Made by a program: the position numbers and the translations under genes | Shown: positions 1-8,834 of the stretch, in pieces | Position numbering within the stretch: position 1 is the first letter of the stretch | Layout of the letters: each line of letters opens with the position of its first letter | NCBI GenBank assembly: GCA_025360015.1 | Contig: JANYCZ010000003.1 | Span: 1 to 64,000, forward strand | Source of the DNA: Verrucomicrobiota bacterium | Lineage (GTDB): Bacteria > Verrucomicrobiota > Verrucomicrobiia > Verrucomicrobiales > Verrucomicrobiaceae | DNA: 64,000 bases | Direction of reading: 5' to 3' | The notes under the pieces: generated by a model | The model's input: the letters and a program-made list of their open reading frames with translations, nothing else | Database searches by the model: none | Told to the model about the DNA's origin: nothing

Positions 1-95
1 GGTACCACCCGTTCCCATTCCGAACACGGAAGTGAAACGCTGTTGCGCCGATGATAGTATGGCGAAAGGCTATGCGAAAGTAGGACGTTGCCAGA
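1..95 (+). rRNA. rrf: 5S ribosomal RNA, 3' part
   Basis: The window opens inside a 5S rRNA. The conserved internal block around positions 12-40 (CCATTCCGAACACGGAAGTGAAACG-type segment) and the GCCGATGATAGTATGG block at 48-63 are present, followed by the TAGGACGTTGCCAG 3' strand near 81-94. The 5' end and presumably the 23S and 16S genes lie upstream outside the window. A strong intrinsic terminator follows within about 12 nt, so this is the end of an rRNA operon. Confidence 0.93.
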
Positions 96-105
96 TTAAA
101 CATCT

Positions 106-137
106 CCCCGCATCTCGTAAGAGATGCGGGGTTTTTT
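106..137 (+). terminator. Intrinsic terminator of the rRNA operon
   Basis: A perfect 11-bp stem (CCCCGCATCTC / GAGATGCGGGG, 106-116 with 121-131) with a 4-nt GTAA loop is followed directly by six T residues. It sits just downstream of the 5S rRNA. Confidence 0.95.
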
Positions 138-922
138 GTGCTCGCGCGAGATGGGCAGGGAGCCGCGCGGGTGCCCGATGCACCCAACGACCTTGGACGC
201 GCCTGAATCCCTACCAGGCAAGGTGGGGCCTACCGAAACATCGCTTCTCCTGCACCGGGCCAGGTGGGACGGCTTTGCCTAGCTAACGAATGGAATGAGT
301 GGGCAGCATGCGGTCTTATATCTCCCGACACGAGCACGACTGAAGATTTTCTCAGTCCGGTTTGATGAAGGCAGGAATGCAGGAGCCGGACGGGTTCCCA
401 AACCGCCGAGCATGCATTGCATCTAAATTTGTAAAATCAAAGCACCCGACCCTGACATGGTGGAAGGCTTCGGAGTCCGGCTGTGACTAGCTGCTGGTTT
501 ACCAGTTGTCTCGCGATCGGCGTAACCGACGCGCATGCTGCGCACATTCTTTGCTACGCTGCCGGTCTAAGAGGTCGAGGCCATCCGAGAGGTCTATTGA
601 GTGCGGCTTCGACTAACTGCCGCTTTCGAGTGTCTCTAGGCCTTCGTAAACCGACCGGCCTGCAGGAGCTGCGGATGTGTTTCCTCCCTAGTTCTGCGAG
701 CTACCGGGGACTGGTTGCTCCTCGATGCACCACCGCAATCCAAAAGGTGCGGCCGACATAGAGGGTCTTTGGAGTGACCGTTTCAGGCGGGGTTATTTCT
801 ACATTGGTAAGTTTGATATGAGGCTGCCCGGAGCTGGTAAACGAGGCTGAACATGACTGAGGCTGAATGCTTGGATCGGTGCTGCTCGTGCCATCCTTGG
901 TTCCATCCTCCCAGAATCTTCA

Positions 923-952
923 ACCACGGATCACACGGATGGACACGGATGC
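923..952. repeat. Three 10-bp imperfect tandem repeats
   Basis: Three consecutive decamers, ACCACGGATC, ACACGGATGG and ACACGGATGC, share the core CACGGAT. This word also recurs as a dispersed intergenic motif in other bacteria. No gene overlaps it. Confidence 0.6.
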
Positions 953-1050
953 CTGAGGGTGAACGTGACTTAGCAAAAGCCTTCCGATGGCTTTTATGAA
1001 CGCCTTGGAGAGTTACCAAAGTAGAATTATGCGGTCTTGCCTGCGAGTAT

Positions 1051-1361
1051 GACCGGCAGGAATGGCACTCAAGGTAGAGCGAAATTGTTGTTTGTTGGCG
1101 CAGCTGCGGTAGTTGCATTGTCATGCACTCACGTGAACGCGACTTGAAGTGCGCAAGCCTGGGCGGCGCTGCTTTCGCAGGGTGGACGGCGGACTGAGGC
1201 CAAGGAGCATACGACAACTCGCGAAAGCGGTGTCGCCGATGCAGGCTGTGCCGTGCATCTCTGCCACCGCACTCCACGACGCTGTCGCGTGGCTCGGGTG
1301 CCCCCAGAGCGCCAAAATGCACGATAACAGTTCTCAACTGAGTGCCATTCATGCCCGGTAG
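1051..1361. repeat. Family A nested inverted repeat, copy 1
   Basis: Outer ends are inverted copies of AATGGCACTCA (1061-1071) and TGAGTGCCATT (1339-1349). Inside lies a right-hand arm, CGCACTCCACGACGCTGTCGCG-like (1268-1289), while the matching left arm (about 1136-1160) is degenerate with small deletions. The core has the words GCGAAAGCGGTGTCG and GATGCAGGC, also found in copies at 18.7 kb and 21.2 kb. This is the most eroded of the three copies. Confidence 0.7.
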
Positions 1362-1430
1362 CTTGGACCCTATTACGAATCCACGTCTGCCAGCCTCGCC
1401 AACATCTTCCATTAAGGTCTGTTTGCTGAC

Positions 1431-1934
1431 CTACTTGCTCTCAAGAAACAGAACGAAAATCAAGCGGCCTTCCTTCCAGGGGGGGCCACCGATGAAGAGG
1501 GGGCTGTCTTTGCGGAGGATGGCGTCACTTTTGACCAAAACCTGGTGCTGACGCCAGACTTGCAGATGCAGATTCACGCCGCCGCTGTCTGCGGGGCCTT
1601 TGGAGTCGATCTTCATGAAGAGGTCCCGGGATGGGACGACCCAAGATTCGTATTCACGAAAGATGTCCTGCCGGTGCTGGCCGAGGATTTCGAAGTGCTT
1701 GAAGGGAAACACCTTGGCCAGACGCTCATTGAGCTTGGGCAGATCGGCATGCGCTTCTTCGTTGGTGCCGGTCAGCTTAGTCGCATCGTTGGTGGCGAAG
1801 ATGAGGGCGCCCCAAACGTGGCCATCTGTGGCATGCTTGACCGAAGTAATGATCGGCGGCGGAGCCTCCAGGTCCTGGGCACAGGCTAAAGCCGTGCAGG
1901 AAATCAGGAACAGCGCTGGCAGAACGATTTTCAT
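1431..1934 (-). CDS. Secreted hypothetical protein, third gene of the sigma-factor operon
   Basis: A 167-residue protein with a clear Sec signal peptide (about residues 1-20, MKIVLPALFLISCTALACAQ) and a mature part rich in charged and aromatic residues, without a domain I recognise. A Gly-Pro-rich segment (FIGGPPWKEG) lies near the C terminus. The start codon overlaps the stop codon of the upstream anti-sigma gene by one base (TAATG), so translation is probably coupled. It is likely a periplasmic or surface protein controlled with, or monitored by, the ECF sigma/anti-sigma pair. No function can be assigned. Confidence 0.8.
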   Translation of the reverse strand: MKIVLPALFLISCTALACAQDLEAPPPIITSVKHATDGHVWGALIFATNDATKLTGTNEEAHADLPKLNERLAKVFPFKHFEILGQHRQDIFREYESWVVPSRDLFMKIDSKGPADSGGVNLHLQVWRQHQVLVKSDAILRKDSPLFIGGPPWKEGRLIFVLFLESK

Positions 1935-2572
1935 TAGCGGGCTGAGATCATGGGATTGCCAAGGGCATCGCGGGAAATCATGAACACAGCGGCACCCTGG
2001 GCGTTGTACATCGTCGTTGAGGCCAGTTCGGGCTCCAATTCACTGCGCTGAATGTTGATCCCTGAGATTTTGCGTTCAGCGGGCACGGCATCAAGACCAT
2101 CCAGCATCAGCACGGTGGCATCGGCGTTATGGTCATGGTAGGTACGAGCCTGCACGTTGGTGTTGGGGGTGTAGGAGCTGAGGATCATGCTCTCTGAGGC
2201 ATCGCCGGTCTCCGGGGTCAGCAGAAAAAAGCCGAGCACGCCGAGGGCGGCCGCTCCGGCCAGCGCGAACCAAGGCTGGCGCAGCCATTGCAGCACGCCA
2301 CCCAGGCCGGCTGATTGCTTTGAGCGCGCTTCATCCAGAGCCATCTGGGTGATCCGCACGCCGATCTGTGTGTTGAAGTAATCTGCGTGCGGCACGTGCA
2401 TTTCGGCGGGCATGTGGGCGCGAAGGCTGTCGCTCAGAGCGCGCATTTTTTGCGCTTCCGTGGCGAGGGCGGCGTCGTGTTTAAGGTGTTCCTCAAACGC
2501 GGTGCGTTCGGTTTCATTCATCTCGCCATCAATCCAGCGGATGAGGTCGTGTTCTTCAGAGGGATGTTTCAT
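1934..2572 (-). CDS. Anti-sigma factor-like membrane protein
   Basis: 212 residues. The N-terminal cytoplasmic part (about 1-90) begins HPSEEHDLIRWIDGEMNETERTAFEEHL, the layout of anti-sigma N-terminal domains, but without the HxxxCxxC zinc motif. One transmembrane helix lies near residues 95-117 (FALAGAAALGVLGFFLL), followed by an extracytoplasmic domain of about 95 residues. The gene overlaps the upstream ECF sigma gene by 17 bp, the usual order for a sigma factor and its cognate inhibitor. Inferred role: it sequesters the sigma factor at the membrane until an envelope signal arrives. Confidence 0.85.
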   Translation of the reverse strand: MKHPSEEHDLIRWIDGEMNETERTAFEEHLKHDAALATEAQKMRALSDSLRAHMPAEMHVPHADYFNTQIGVRITQMALDEARSKQSAGLGGVLQWLRQPWFALAGAAALGVLGFFLLTPETGDASESMILSSYTPNTNVQARTYHDHNADATVLMLDGLDAVPAERKISGINIQRSELEPELASTTMYNAQGAAVFMISRDALGNPMISAR

Positions 2573-3182
2573 AAACGTCGTGGAGTTGTTCCTGAAGTTT
2601 CTTGCGGGCGTAAAACAGACGCGACATCACCGTGCCCAAGGAACAGGGAATGAGTGCGGCGATTTCTTCATAAGCGAGCCCTTCAACCTCGCGCAGGACG
2701 ATGACCTGGCGGTGTTCGGGCGAGAGTCTGGAGATGGCCTCCTGGATGCGCTGGCCGAGTTCGGCGTTGCGCAGGGCTGTATCGGGCGCGAGATCGCCCT
2801 TTGGCGTGGCTTCCGCGCCTGCGGCGATGCGGTGCTCGGTGCGCTCATCATCAAATTCGCCGTCGCCCTGGATCTTTTTCTTCCGCAGCCAGTCATAGCT
2901 GACGTTGTGAGCGATGCGGTAGAGCCAGGTGTAGAATCCCGCATCGTGCTTGAACGTCGGCAGCGCACGCCAAGCCTTGATGAAGGCCTCCTGGGCGAGG
3001 TCCCAGGCTTCTGTTTCGTTCTGGATGAGGTGATAAGTCATGGCGTAGATCCTCCCACGATAGCGCGTGACGAGAACGTCAAAGGCGCGCGTATCGCCTG
3101 CTTGGCTGCGTTTGACCAAGTCGAGGTCAGAGACTTCGCCAGGGTCAGTCGCGGCTGAGGCAGGCATGGATTTTGTTGGCAA
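2556..3182 (-). CDS. ECF-type RNA polymerase sigma factor (sigma-70 family)
   Basis: 208 residues, the usual ECF size. Region 2 is clear (DLVKRSQAGDTRAFDVLV, then DLAQEAFIKAWRAL, about residues 22-92) and region 4 ends the protein with a helix-turn-helix (LSPEHRQVIVLREVEGLAYEEIAALI and GTVMSRLFYARKKL). The linker contains an acidic stretch. It heads a three-gene operon with the anti-sigma factor and a secreted protein, suggesting envelope-stress or surface regulation. Autoregulation of this promoter is likely by family rule but no promoter motif was identified. Confidence 0.93.
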   Translation of the reverse strand: MPTKSMPASAATDPGEVSDLDLVKRSQAGDTRAFDVLVTRYRGRIYAMTYHLIQNETEAWDLAQEAFIKAWRALPTFKHDAGFYTWLYRIAHNVSYDWLRKKKIQGDGEFDDERTEHRIAAGAEATPKGDLAPDTALRNAELGQRIQEAISRLSPEHRQVIVLREVEGLAYEEIAALIPCSLGTVMSRLFYARKKLQEQLHDVYETSL

Positions 3183-3259
3183 AGGATGGACGGCTTTGAC
3201 TGGGGGAAAATTCAGATCGAAGCACGATTTGGAGCCAAAAAATGCGTCGGGAAGGGGAA

Positions 3260-3784
3260 TTAGGGGATTTTCAAGGTCTGCCCCAGACGAATCAGATCAC
3301 CGCTGAGCCCGTTGGCAGCCTTGATTTTGGACACCGACGTCCCCTTTTTCCGGGCGATGGCTGAAAGCGTGTCGCCCTTGGTCACGGTGTACCTCGAACC
3401 GGACGACTTTTTGCCGGTGCCCTTGGACTTCGAAGTCGTGGCCTTTTTCTTTGCGGAGCTGCTAGAGGCGACGGTCTTCTTCGGAGTGGAGTGAGCGCTG
3501 CTGGAAGGCGTCGGCTTCTTCGTGCCACCGCTGAAAGCGTAAGGGCTGGCAGGTGCCTCGGGCTGCGAGGGGAAAGACGCTGGGGCCGGCGGGGTCTGAT
3601 ACTTCGGCGTGGTGGATGACGTGTAGCCGCTCTGGCCCGGGTAGGGGTTGTAGTGGCCGTCGGTGCCGTAGTTTGAGGCGTAGGGGTCGCTGCTGCTGCT
3701 GCCACTGCCGGATTTTTTCATGTTGTCACAGGAGGCCAAGACAAGACAGATGGCGGGCAGTGCGATATAACGAAGGGCAGTCAT
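3260..3784 (-). CDS. LysM-domain lipoprotein
   Basis: About 174 residues from the ATG at 3784, chosen because it places a lipoprotein signal directly at the N terminus ([19 protein letters not shown], lipobox LASC). The middle is a low-complexity linker rich in Ser, Pro, Tyr, Thr and Lys (about 30-125), presumably spanning the periplasm. The C-terminal 45 residues are a LysM peptidoglycan-binding domain ([20 protein letters not shown] to [11 protein letters not shown]). It probably anchors the outer membrane to the wall or targets it. An upstream in-frame ATG at 3862 would bury the signal peptide and is less likely. Confidence 0.88.
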   Translation of the reverse strand: MTALRYIALPAICLVLASCDNMKKSGSGSSSSDPYASNYGTDGHYNPYPGQSGYTSSTTPKYQTPPAPASFPSQPEAPASPYAFSGGTKKPTPSSSAHSTPKKTVASSSSAKKKATTSKSKGTGKKSSGSRYTVTKGDTLSAIARKKGTSVSKIKAANGLSGDLIRLGQTLKIP

Positions 3785-4013
3785 GATGAGGTGGGGATGC
3801 AGCCAGCAAGCACGCATGGCGGTAAACTTACGCACTAATGAAATCGGGCGCATCCTTTTCAATGCTTAATTTGCCGCTGTTCGCGCCTGCGCTGCGATTT
3901 CCTCAGGTTGGCGCAATAGAGGCCGCCGCCGGGGCGTTGTGCCCTTTGAGGGAAATCTTCCGACACAGACCTTGCCAATCCGCCCGGTATTCCCTAGCTT
4001 CGCGTCCCACTCC

Positions 4014-4865
4014 ATGAAAATCGGATTCAACCTTCTGCTCTACTCAGGCCACATCACCGAGGCGAACTACCCTGTCATCGAAAAACTCAAGGCCACCGGC
4101 TACGACGGCGTTGAGGTTCCGATCTTCGATGTCAGCAACCCCGCCCATTTCAAAAACATCGGCCAGGTGCTGAAGGACAACGGTCTCGAATGCACCGCCG
4201 TCACCGTCCTGCCCGATGAAGCCCACAATGCGATCAGCCCCGTGGCTGCGAATCGCCAGGGTGCCATCGATCATCTCAAGCGTGTGCTTGAATGCGCGCA
4301 CAACGCCGGCGTGCAGACGCTGGTCGGACCTTACTACCAGGTGCTGGGCCAGTTCACCGGGGCCTTCCCTTCGGAAGCTGAACTCGCAGGCGCTGCGGAA
4401 GTGCATCGTGCCATCGCTCCCGTCGCCGAGGCTGCGGGTGTGAAGTGCGCCATCGAAGCGCTCAATCGCTTCGAGGCCCACCTGCTCAACACGATGGAAC
4501 AGGCCTCCGCCTACGTGAAGCGCGTCGATCATCCGAACTTCGGCACGATGTACGACACCTTTCACGCGAACATCGAAGAGAAGAATCCGTTTACGGCGAT
4601 CGACACCGTCTTTGCCTCCGGCAAGCTCAACCACGTGCACATCTCCGAAAATGATCGCGGCACCCCTGGGCGGGGCCATATCAACATCGTGGAGCAGATC
4701 AAGCACCTCAAAAAAATCGGCTACGACGGCTGGATGACCATCGAGGCCTTTGGCAGCGCCCTGCCGGACCTCGCCGCCGCCACGCGCGTCTGGCGTGATT
4801 TCTTCCCCAGCACAGAACAAGTTTACACTGAAGGCTTCGCGCTCATCAAAAACGCTCTTGCCTGA
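4014..4865 (+). CDS. Sugar phosphate isomerase/epimerase (TIM barrel)
   Basis: 283 residues from ATG 4014 (MKIGFNLLLYSGHIT). An AP-endonuclease-2-like TIM barrel with the metal-binding pattern of ketose 3-epimerases: Glu in CAIEALNRFEAH, Asp in GTMYDTFHANIEE, His in HVHISENDRGTPGRGH, and Glu in MTIEAFG near the C terminus. It resembles the D-psicose/D-tagatose 3-epimerase group, although the substrate is not determined. It lies 33 bp upstream of a Gfo/Idh/MocA oxidoreductase on the same strand, a pairing common in sugar and inositol catabolism. An in-frame ATG at 3939 would add 25 residues without homology. Confidence 0.88.
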   Translation: MKIGFNLLLYSGHITEANYPVIEKLKATGYDGVEVPIFDVSNPAHFKNIGQVLKDNGLECTAVTVLPDEAHNAISPVAANRQGAIDHLKRVLECAHNAGVQTLVGPYYQVLGQFTGAFPSEAELAGAAEVHRAIAPVAEAAGVKCAIEALNRFEAHLLNTMEQASAYVKRVDHPNFGTMYDTFHANIEEKNPFTAIDTVFASGKLNHVHISENDRGTPGRGHINIVEQIKHLKKIGYDGWMTIEAFGSALPDLAAATRVWRDFFPSTEQVYTEGFALIKNALA

Positions 4866-4898
4866 GTTCAAGCCACGCCAATCCAATCCATTCAACCC

Positions 4899-6281
4899 AT
4901 GAACACACCGACCCCCACTCCCGCTGCGGCCACTTCGCGCCGTCAGTTTATCGGCACCACTGCAGCCACCGTGGCCAGCACCGGCCTCACCGTCGCCCAA
5001 TCCGCCAATGTTGCGGGGAGCGATGAAATCAAAATCGGCCTCATTGGCTGCGGCGGCCGTGGCACCGGCGCTGCCGGCCAGGCCCTCAGCACCAACCAGC
5101 CGGGCATCACGCTGCACGCCGTGGCTGACGCCTTCAAAGAAAAGGCGGATGGCGCGCTGAGCAATCTGCGCAACAAAGTCCCCGACAAGGTGAAGGTGGA
5201 CGACTCCCGCATCTTTGCCGGCACCGACGCTTACAAGAAAGTCATCGACTGCTGCGACCTCGTCATCCTCACCACGCCTCCCGGCTTCCGTCCGTATCAC
5301 TTCGAAGCTGCCGTGAACGCCGGTAAGAACATCTTTATGGAAAAGCCCGTCGCGGTGGACGCCCCGGGTGTGCGCAAGGTTCTGGAGATGGCCAAAATCG
5401 CTGACGAAAAGAACCTCAAGGTCGTCTGCGGCCTGCAGCGTCGTTATCAGAACTGCTACCGCGAAGCCCTCACCCAGGTCAAGGAGAACGGTGTCATCGG
5501 CGACATCACCTCCGGCCAGGTGTACTGGGACGGTGGCGGCATCTGGTTCCGTGACAAGCGCCCGGACCAGTCCGAGCTCATGTATCAGGTCAACAACTGG
5601 TACTTCTTCACCTGGCTCTGCGGAGATCACATCAATGAGCAGCACATCCACAACATCGACGTGGCCAACTGGTTCCTTGGCGGCCATCCCGTCAGCGCCC
5701 AAGGCATGGGCGGCCGCATGCAGCGCGTGGACAAAAAGTTCGGCCAGATCTATGACCATCACTACGTGGAGTACACCTATGAAAACGGTGTCCGCATCAA
5801 CAGCCAGTGCCGTCATCAGTCCGGCGTGAGCAATGCGGTGCGTGAAGAATTCACCGGTACCAAGGGCAAGATCTACCTCGACAACAGCGGCCGCTGCTAC
5901 GCCAACAACCACAAGGGTGAAACCATCTGGAAATATCGCCCCGGTGGCAAAGATCCTGAAGGCAAGGGCAAAGGCAACGCCAAGAAGCTTGATCCAGATC
6001 CATATCAGACCGAGCACGACACCCTGCAGGCCGCCATCCGTGAGAACAAGCCCATCAACAACGCTTATTACGGTGCTGAATCCACGATGACTGCAGTCAT
6101 GGGCCGCATGGCGACCTACTCCGGCAAGGATTTGAAGTGGGAGGAAGTCCTGAACTCCAAGGTTCAGCACATGCCAAACATCATCACGCCTGAGTCTGAG
6201 CCGCCAGTGAAGCCAGACGCTGACGGCTGGTATCCGATTGCCATCCCCGGCAAGGACATTCCCGGCGCACCGGTGGTGTGA
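4899..6281 (+). CDS. Gfo/Idh/MocA family oxidoreductase, Tat-exported
   Basis: 460 residues. The N terminus has a twin-arginine signal (SRRQFIGTTAATVASTGLTV, about residues 10-30). The Rossmann fold follows (IGLIGCGGRGTGAAG), with the family EKPVAVD lysine motif near residue 148 and a GH109-like C-terminal half. Members bind NAD(P) tightly and oxidise or epimerise sugars, and the Tat signal implies folding with cofactor before export. It is co-directional with the upstream isomerase and ends at an intrinsic terminator (6307-6340). The exact substrate is unknown. Confidence 0.9.
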   Translation: MNTPTPTPAAATSRRQFIGTTAATVASTGLTVAQSANVAGSDEIKIGLIGCGGRGTGAAGQALSTNQPGITLHAVADAFKEKADGALSNLRNKVPDKVKVDDSRIFAGTDAYKKVIDCCDLVILTTPPGFRPYHFEAAVNAGKNIFMEKPVAVDAPGVRKVLEMAKIADEKNLKVVCGLQRRYQNCYREALTQVKENGVIGDITSGQVYWDGGGIWFRDKRPDQSELMYQVNNWYFFTWLCGDHINEQHIHNIDVANWFLGGHPVSAQGMGGRMQRVDKKFGQIYDHHYVEYTYENGVRINSQCRHQSGVSNAVREEFTGTKGKIYLDNSGRCYANNHKGETIWKYRPGGKDPEGKGKGNAKKLDPDPYQTEHDTLQAAIRENKPINNAYYGAESTMTAVMGRMATYSGKDLKWEEVLNSKVQHMPNIITPESEPPVKPDADGWYPIAIPGKDIPGAPVV

Positions 6282-6306
6282 TAAGCTGAAGCTTGTGTGA
6301 TTTCAC

Positions 6307-6340
6307 GGCCCCGGTTGCAGAGATGCGCCGGGGCCTTTTT
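6307..6340 (+). terminator. Intrinsic terminator after the oxidoreductase gene
   Basis: An 8-bp perfect stem (GGCCCCGG / CCGGGGCC, 6307-6314 with 6328-6335) is followed by five T residues. It lies 26 bp after the stop codon of the Gfo/Idh/MocA gene. Confidence 0.88.
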
Positions 6341-6396
6341 GCAGTTCAAAAACTCTTGCCAGCCGCACGTTTCATTCGCTACAACCACACCTCGCC

Positions 6397-7512
6397 ATGA
6401 CCACCAACCGCCGCACGTTCCTCACCAGCTTCGCCGTTTCCGCTGCCACCACGACCCTGCTTTCTCGGGATTGGTCCGGCCAGACGCCGGAGCGTTATCC
6501 TGATCCGGATGTCCTCGTGATTGAGCCTGAGTTTGAAAAGCTCATTCAGGGGAACTCACCCATCCGCCGCCTGCACACCGGCATGCTGTGGGCGGAAGGT
6601 CCGGCGTGGAATGGCAGCGGCAACTACCTCGTGTGGAGCGACATCCCGAACAACGCGCAGATGCGGTACCTGCCCGAAGACGGCCACGTCTCCGTGCTGC
6701 GCAACAACGCCAGTAACAGCAACGGCAACACCTTTGACCTGCAAGGCCGCCAGATCTCCTTTGAGCATGCTACGCGCCGCGTGGTGCGCTATGAGCTCGA
6801 TGGCAGCATCACGGTGCTGGCAGACAAGTTTGAGGGCAAGCCGCTCAATGCTCCCAATGACGGTGCGGTGCATGCCAATGGATCCGTTTGGTTCACCGAT
6901 CCTGGCTACGGCAGCATGATGGATTATGAAGGGAACAAGGGGGAGCTGCTGCTGAAAGAGGCGGTTTATCGAATCGACCCGAGTGGGGAGATCACGAAGA
7001 TTACGGAGGATTTGGAGAAGCCGAATGGGCTGTGTTTTTCGCCGGATTATAAGAAGGTGTATGTGGTGGACACCGGAGCGTCGAAAAACATTCATGTTTA
7101 TGAGGTGGATGGGAAGCAGGTGAAGAATGGGAAGGTGTTTGTGAAAATGGCGCATGGTTTGCGCCTGACCGATTCATCACCCTGGCAGATCCGCGTGGTG
7201 CGTGGCGACAAGATCCAAGAACCGGTCTCATCGAGCACTGGTGCGCCGCCGCATAATCTCAGCAAGGGCGGTTCCGACGGCATTCGCTGTGACATCGAAG
7301 GCAATCTCTGGGCCAGTGCAGGATGGGTGGGAGATGGCTTTGATGGGGTCCACGTTTTCAATCCTGCGGGCAAGCGCATCGGCATGATCAAGCTCCCCGA
7401 AACCGTCAGCAATCTGTGCTTTGGCGGGCCTAAGCGGAACCGGCTGTTCATCACTGCATCGCAGAGCCTCTATTCGCTCCATGTGAACACGCGTGGTGCG
7501 CATCATTGCTGA
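6397..7512 (+). CDS. SMP-30/gluconolactonase family protein, Tat-exported
   Basis: 371 residues. The Tat signal is at the N terminus (NRRTFLTSFAVSAATTTLL). The mature part is a six-bladed beta-propeller of the SMP-30/LRE type: the early Glu ligand in WAEGPAW, then NAPNDGAVHANGSVWFTDP, then EKPNGLCFSPDYKKVYVVDT and SDGIRCDIEGNLWAS, which give the Asn and Asp metal-ligand positions. Family members hydrolyse sugar lactones in the periplasm with a divalent metal. It fits with the preceding isomerase and oxidoreductase as a sugar-oxidation set, but the terminator upstream means it is transcribed separately. Confidence 0.9.
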   Translation: MTTNRRTFLTSFAVSAATTTLLSRDWSGQTPERYPDPDVLVIEPEFEKLIQGNSPIRRLHTGMLWAEGPAWNGSGNYLVWSDIPNNAQMRYLPEDGHVSVLRNNASNSNGNTFDLQGRQISFEHATRRVVRYELDGSITVLADKFEGKPLNAPNDGAVHANGSVWFTDPGYGSMMDYEGNKGELLLKEAVYRIDPSGEITKITEDLEKPNGLCFSPDYKKVYVVDTGASKNIHVYEVDGKQVKNGKVFVKMAHGLRLTDSSPWQIRVVRGDKIQEPVSSSTGAPPHNLSKGGSDGIRCDIEGNLWASAGWVGDGFDGVHVFNPAGKRIGMIKLPETVSNLCFGGPKRNRLFITASQSLYSLHVNTRGAHHC

Positions 7513-7616
7513 GGCAGGTTGGCAAGGAGCCGGAGTCTTCTGATTCCGGAATGCCGGAAACGGGGTCAGAGACCCCGTCACCTTGATCTTTCCGGCGGGC
7601 CACGCTAAACGAAGGC

Positions 7617-8411
7617 ATGGATGAATCTTACCTGCAGCGCTTCGGCGGCATCGGGCGGCTTTATGGAGCTGCGGCGCTGCCGCGTCTTGCGGCTGCTCAC
7701 GTCGCCATTGTTGGCGTGGGTGGGGTGGGTTCCTGGATTGTGGAGGCGCTGGTGCGGAGCGGCATCGGGGAGCTGACGTTGATCGACATGGATGACGTGT
7801 GCATCACCAACACGAACCGCCAGCTTCCGGCGCTCGCCCACACCATCGGTGTTTCGAAAGTCGATGTGCTGGCCGCACGCGTGGCGGAGATCAATCCCGA
7901 CTGCCGTGTGAATCGCGTGATCGAATTCCTCACCGAATCGAATGTGGAGCGCATGCTCACGCCAGACTTTGATTTCGTGGTCGATGCCATTGACCGCACC
8001 TCGATCAAGGCGCTCATCATTGCGAAATGCCAGGCGCGCGGGCTGCCGGTCATCACCTCCGGCTCGGCCGGAGGAAGGCGCGATCCCACGGCGATCAAAA
8101 TCGCTGATCTCGGTCATGCCGGAGCTGACCCGCTGCTGCGAGGCGTACGCCAGAGCCTGCGCCGAGATTATGGCTTCGCCAAAAGTGAGCAAGGCCATCC
8201 TGTGACGATGGACATTCCCTGCGTTTTCTCCACGGAGAAACCAGTGTTTCCGTGGGCTGATGGGTCCTGCTCTGTGGAACCCGAAACTGGCGCTGAAACC
8301 GGCCTCCGCCTCGACTGCGCCGCTGGCTTTGGTGCCGCCACTTTTGTCACGGGCACGTTTGGGTTTGTGCTCGCGGCGGAGGTGGTGCGCAGGCTGACGA
8401 CCGTGGCGTAA
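7617..8411 (+). CDS. tcdA: tRNA threonylcarbamoyladenosine dehydratase TcdA
   Basis: 264 residues, close to the family norm. The E1-like Rossmann nucleotide site is near the N terminus (VAIVGVGGVGSWIVEALVRSG), followed by LIDMDDVCITNTNRQ, which matches the ThiF/MoeB/TcdA Asp and Arg positions. RRDYGFAKSEQGHPVTMDIPCVFSTE is characteristic of TcdA/CsdL. The enzyme uses ATP to cyclise t6A37 in tRNAs to ct6A. It stands alone, and the 105 bp upstream contain a small GC hairpin (about 7559-7577) without a T-run. Confidence 0.92.
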   Translation: MDESYLQRFGGIGRLYGAAALPRLAAAHVAIVGVGGVGSWIVEALVRSGIGELTLIDMDDVCITNTNRQLPALAHTIGVSKVDVLAARVAEINPDCRVNRVIEFLTESNVERMLTPDFDFVVDAIDRTSIKALIIAKCQARGLPVITSGSAGGRRDPTAIKIADLGHAGADPLLRGVRQSLRRDYGFAKSEQGHPVTMDIPCVFSTEKPVFPWADGSCSVEPETGAETGLRLDCAAGFGAATFVTGTFGFVLAAEVVRRLTTVA

Positions 8412-8442
8412 GAGGCAGAGAAAATCCGACGGTACAGCGTTG

Positions 8443-8820
8443 CTACTTCACGACCGGCTTGCCGGCTGATTCCCAGCCGCCGAAGCCGTCGTCCAGGTGG
8501 ATGAGGTGGGTGAAGCCGAGTTTTTCGAAAATCGGGAGAGCACGGGTGCTGCGGCCACCGGCCTGACAGTGGACGAGGGTAGGCTGGGTTTTGTCGAGTT
8601 TGCCGAGCTGGGCTTCGAAGTCTTTCGACATGATGTCGATGTTCTTGGCGTCCTTGATATGCCCGTCTTTGAACTCGTCGGGTGTTCGCACGTCAATGAC
8701 GGCGGTTTTGCCGTCGGCGATGATCTTGGCGGCTTCTTCAGCTTTGACGTGTTTGACGGGATCTGCGGCGAGCATGAGGGCGGGGATAAGAAGGAAGAGG
8801 GTGGCGAGGAGAGTTTTCAT
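8443..8820 (-). CDS. Exported rhodanese-like domain protein
   Basis: About 125 residues from ATG 8820, which puts a Sec signal peptide first (MKTLLATLFLLIPALMLAAD). A single rhodanese domain follows, with IDVRTPDEFKDGHI and the active-site loop LVHCQAGGRSTRA, whose Cys is the sulfur acceptor. Such periplasmic single-domain rhodaneses transfer sulfane sulfur, but the acceptor is unknown. The frame extends upstream to 8961, but that part is Pro/Ala-rich and has no homology. It lies 14 bp downstream of the next minus-strand gene and may be co-transcribed with it. Confidence 0.88.
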   Translation of the reverse strand: MKTLLATLFLLIPALMLAADPVKHVKAEEAAKIIADGKTAVIDVRTPDEFKDGHIKDAKNIDIMSKDFEAQLGKLDKTQPTLVHCQAGGRSTRALPIFEKLGFTHLIHLDDGFGGWESAGKPVVK

Positions 8821-8834
8821 GAGATAGGGGAGTT

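Larger units (their letters stand above)
140..1430. other. Gene-free region between rRNA operon and sigma-factor locus
   Basis: About 1.3 kb with no open frame that looks like a real protein. The short frames here (for example 32-286, 483-761) have low-complexity, Arg/Cys/Pro-rich translations and no recognisable motif. What can be seen is a short 10-bp tandem repeat (923-952) and one copy of the dispersed nested-palindrome repeat called family A here (1051-1361). The stretch 287-780 holds nothing I can identify. Confidence 0.6.

Noticed and set aside
32-286. Protein of 84 residues overlapping the 5S rRNA
   Set aside because: It lies on a structural RNA and its terminator, and the translation is Arg/Cys-rich without homology.
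300-760. Possible group II intron or degenerate integrase between the 5S rRNA and the sigma locus
   Set aside because: Some words recall intron domain sequence, but no domain V hairpin, reverse transcriptase or integrase motif was found.
4044-6170. A 708-codon minus-strand frame opposite the isomerase and oxidoreductase genes
   Set aside because: Antisense shadow; the translation is hydrophobic and repetitive without motifs, while both plus-strand proteins are recognisable.
7559-7577. Terminator between the SMP-30 gene and tcdA
   Set aside because: ACGGGG/CCCCGT forms a small stem but no T-run follows, so it was not called.
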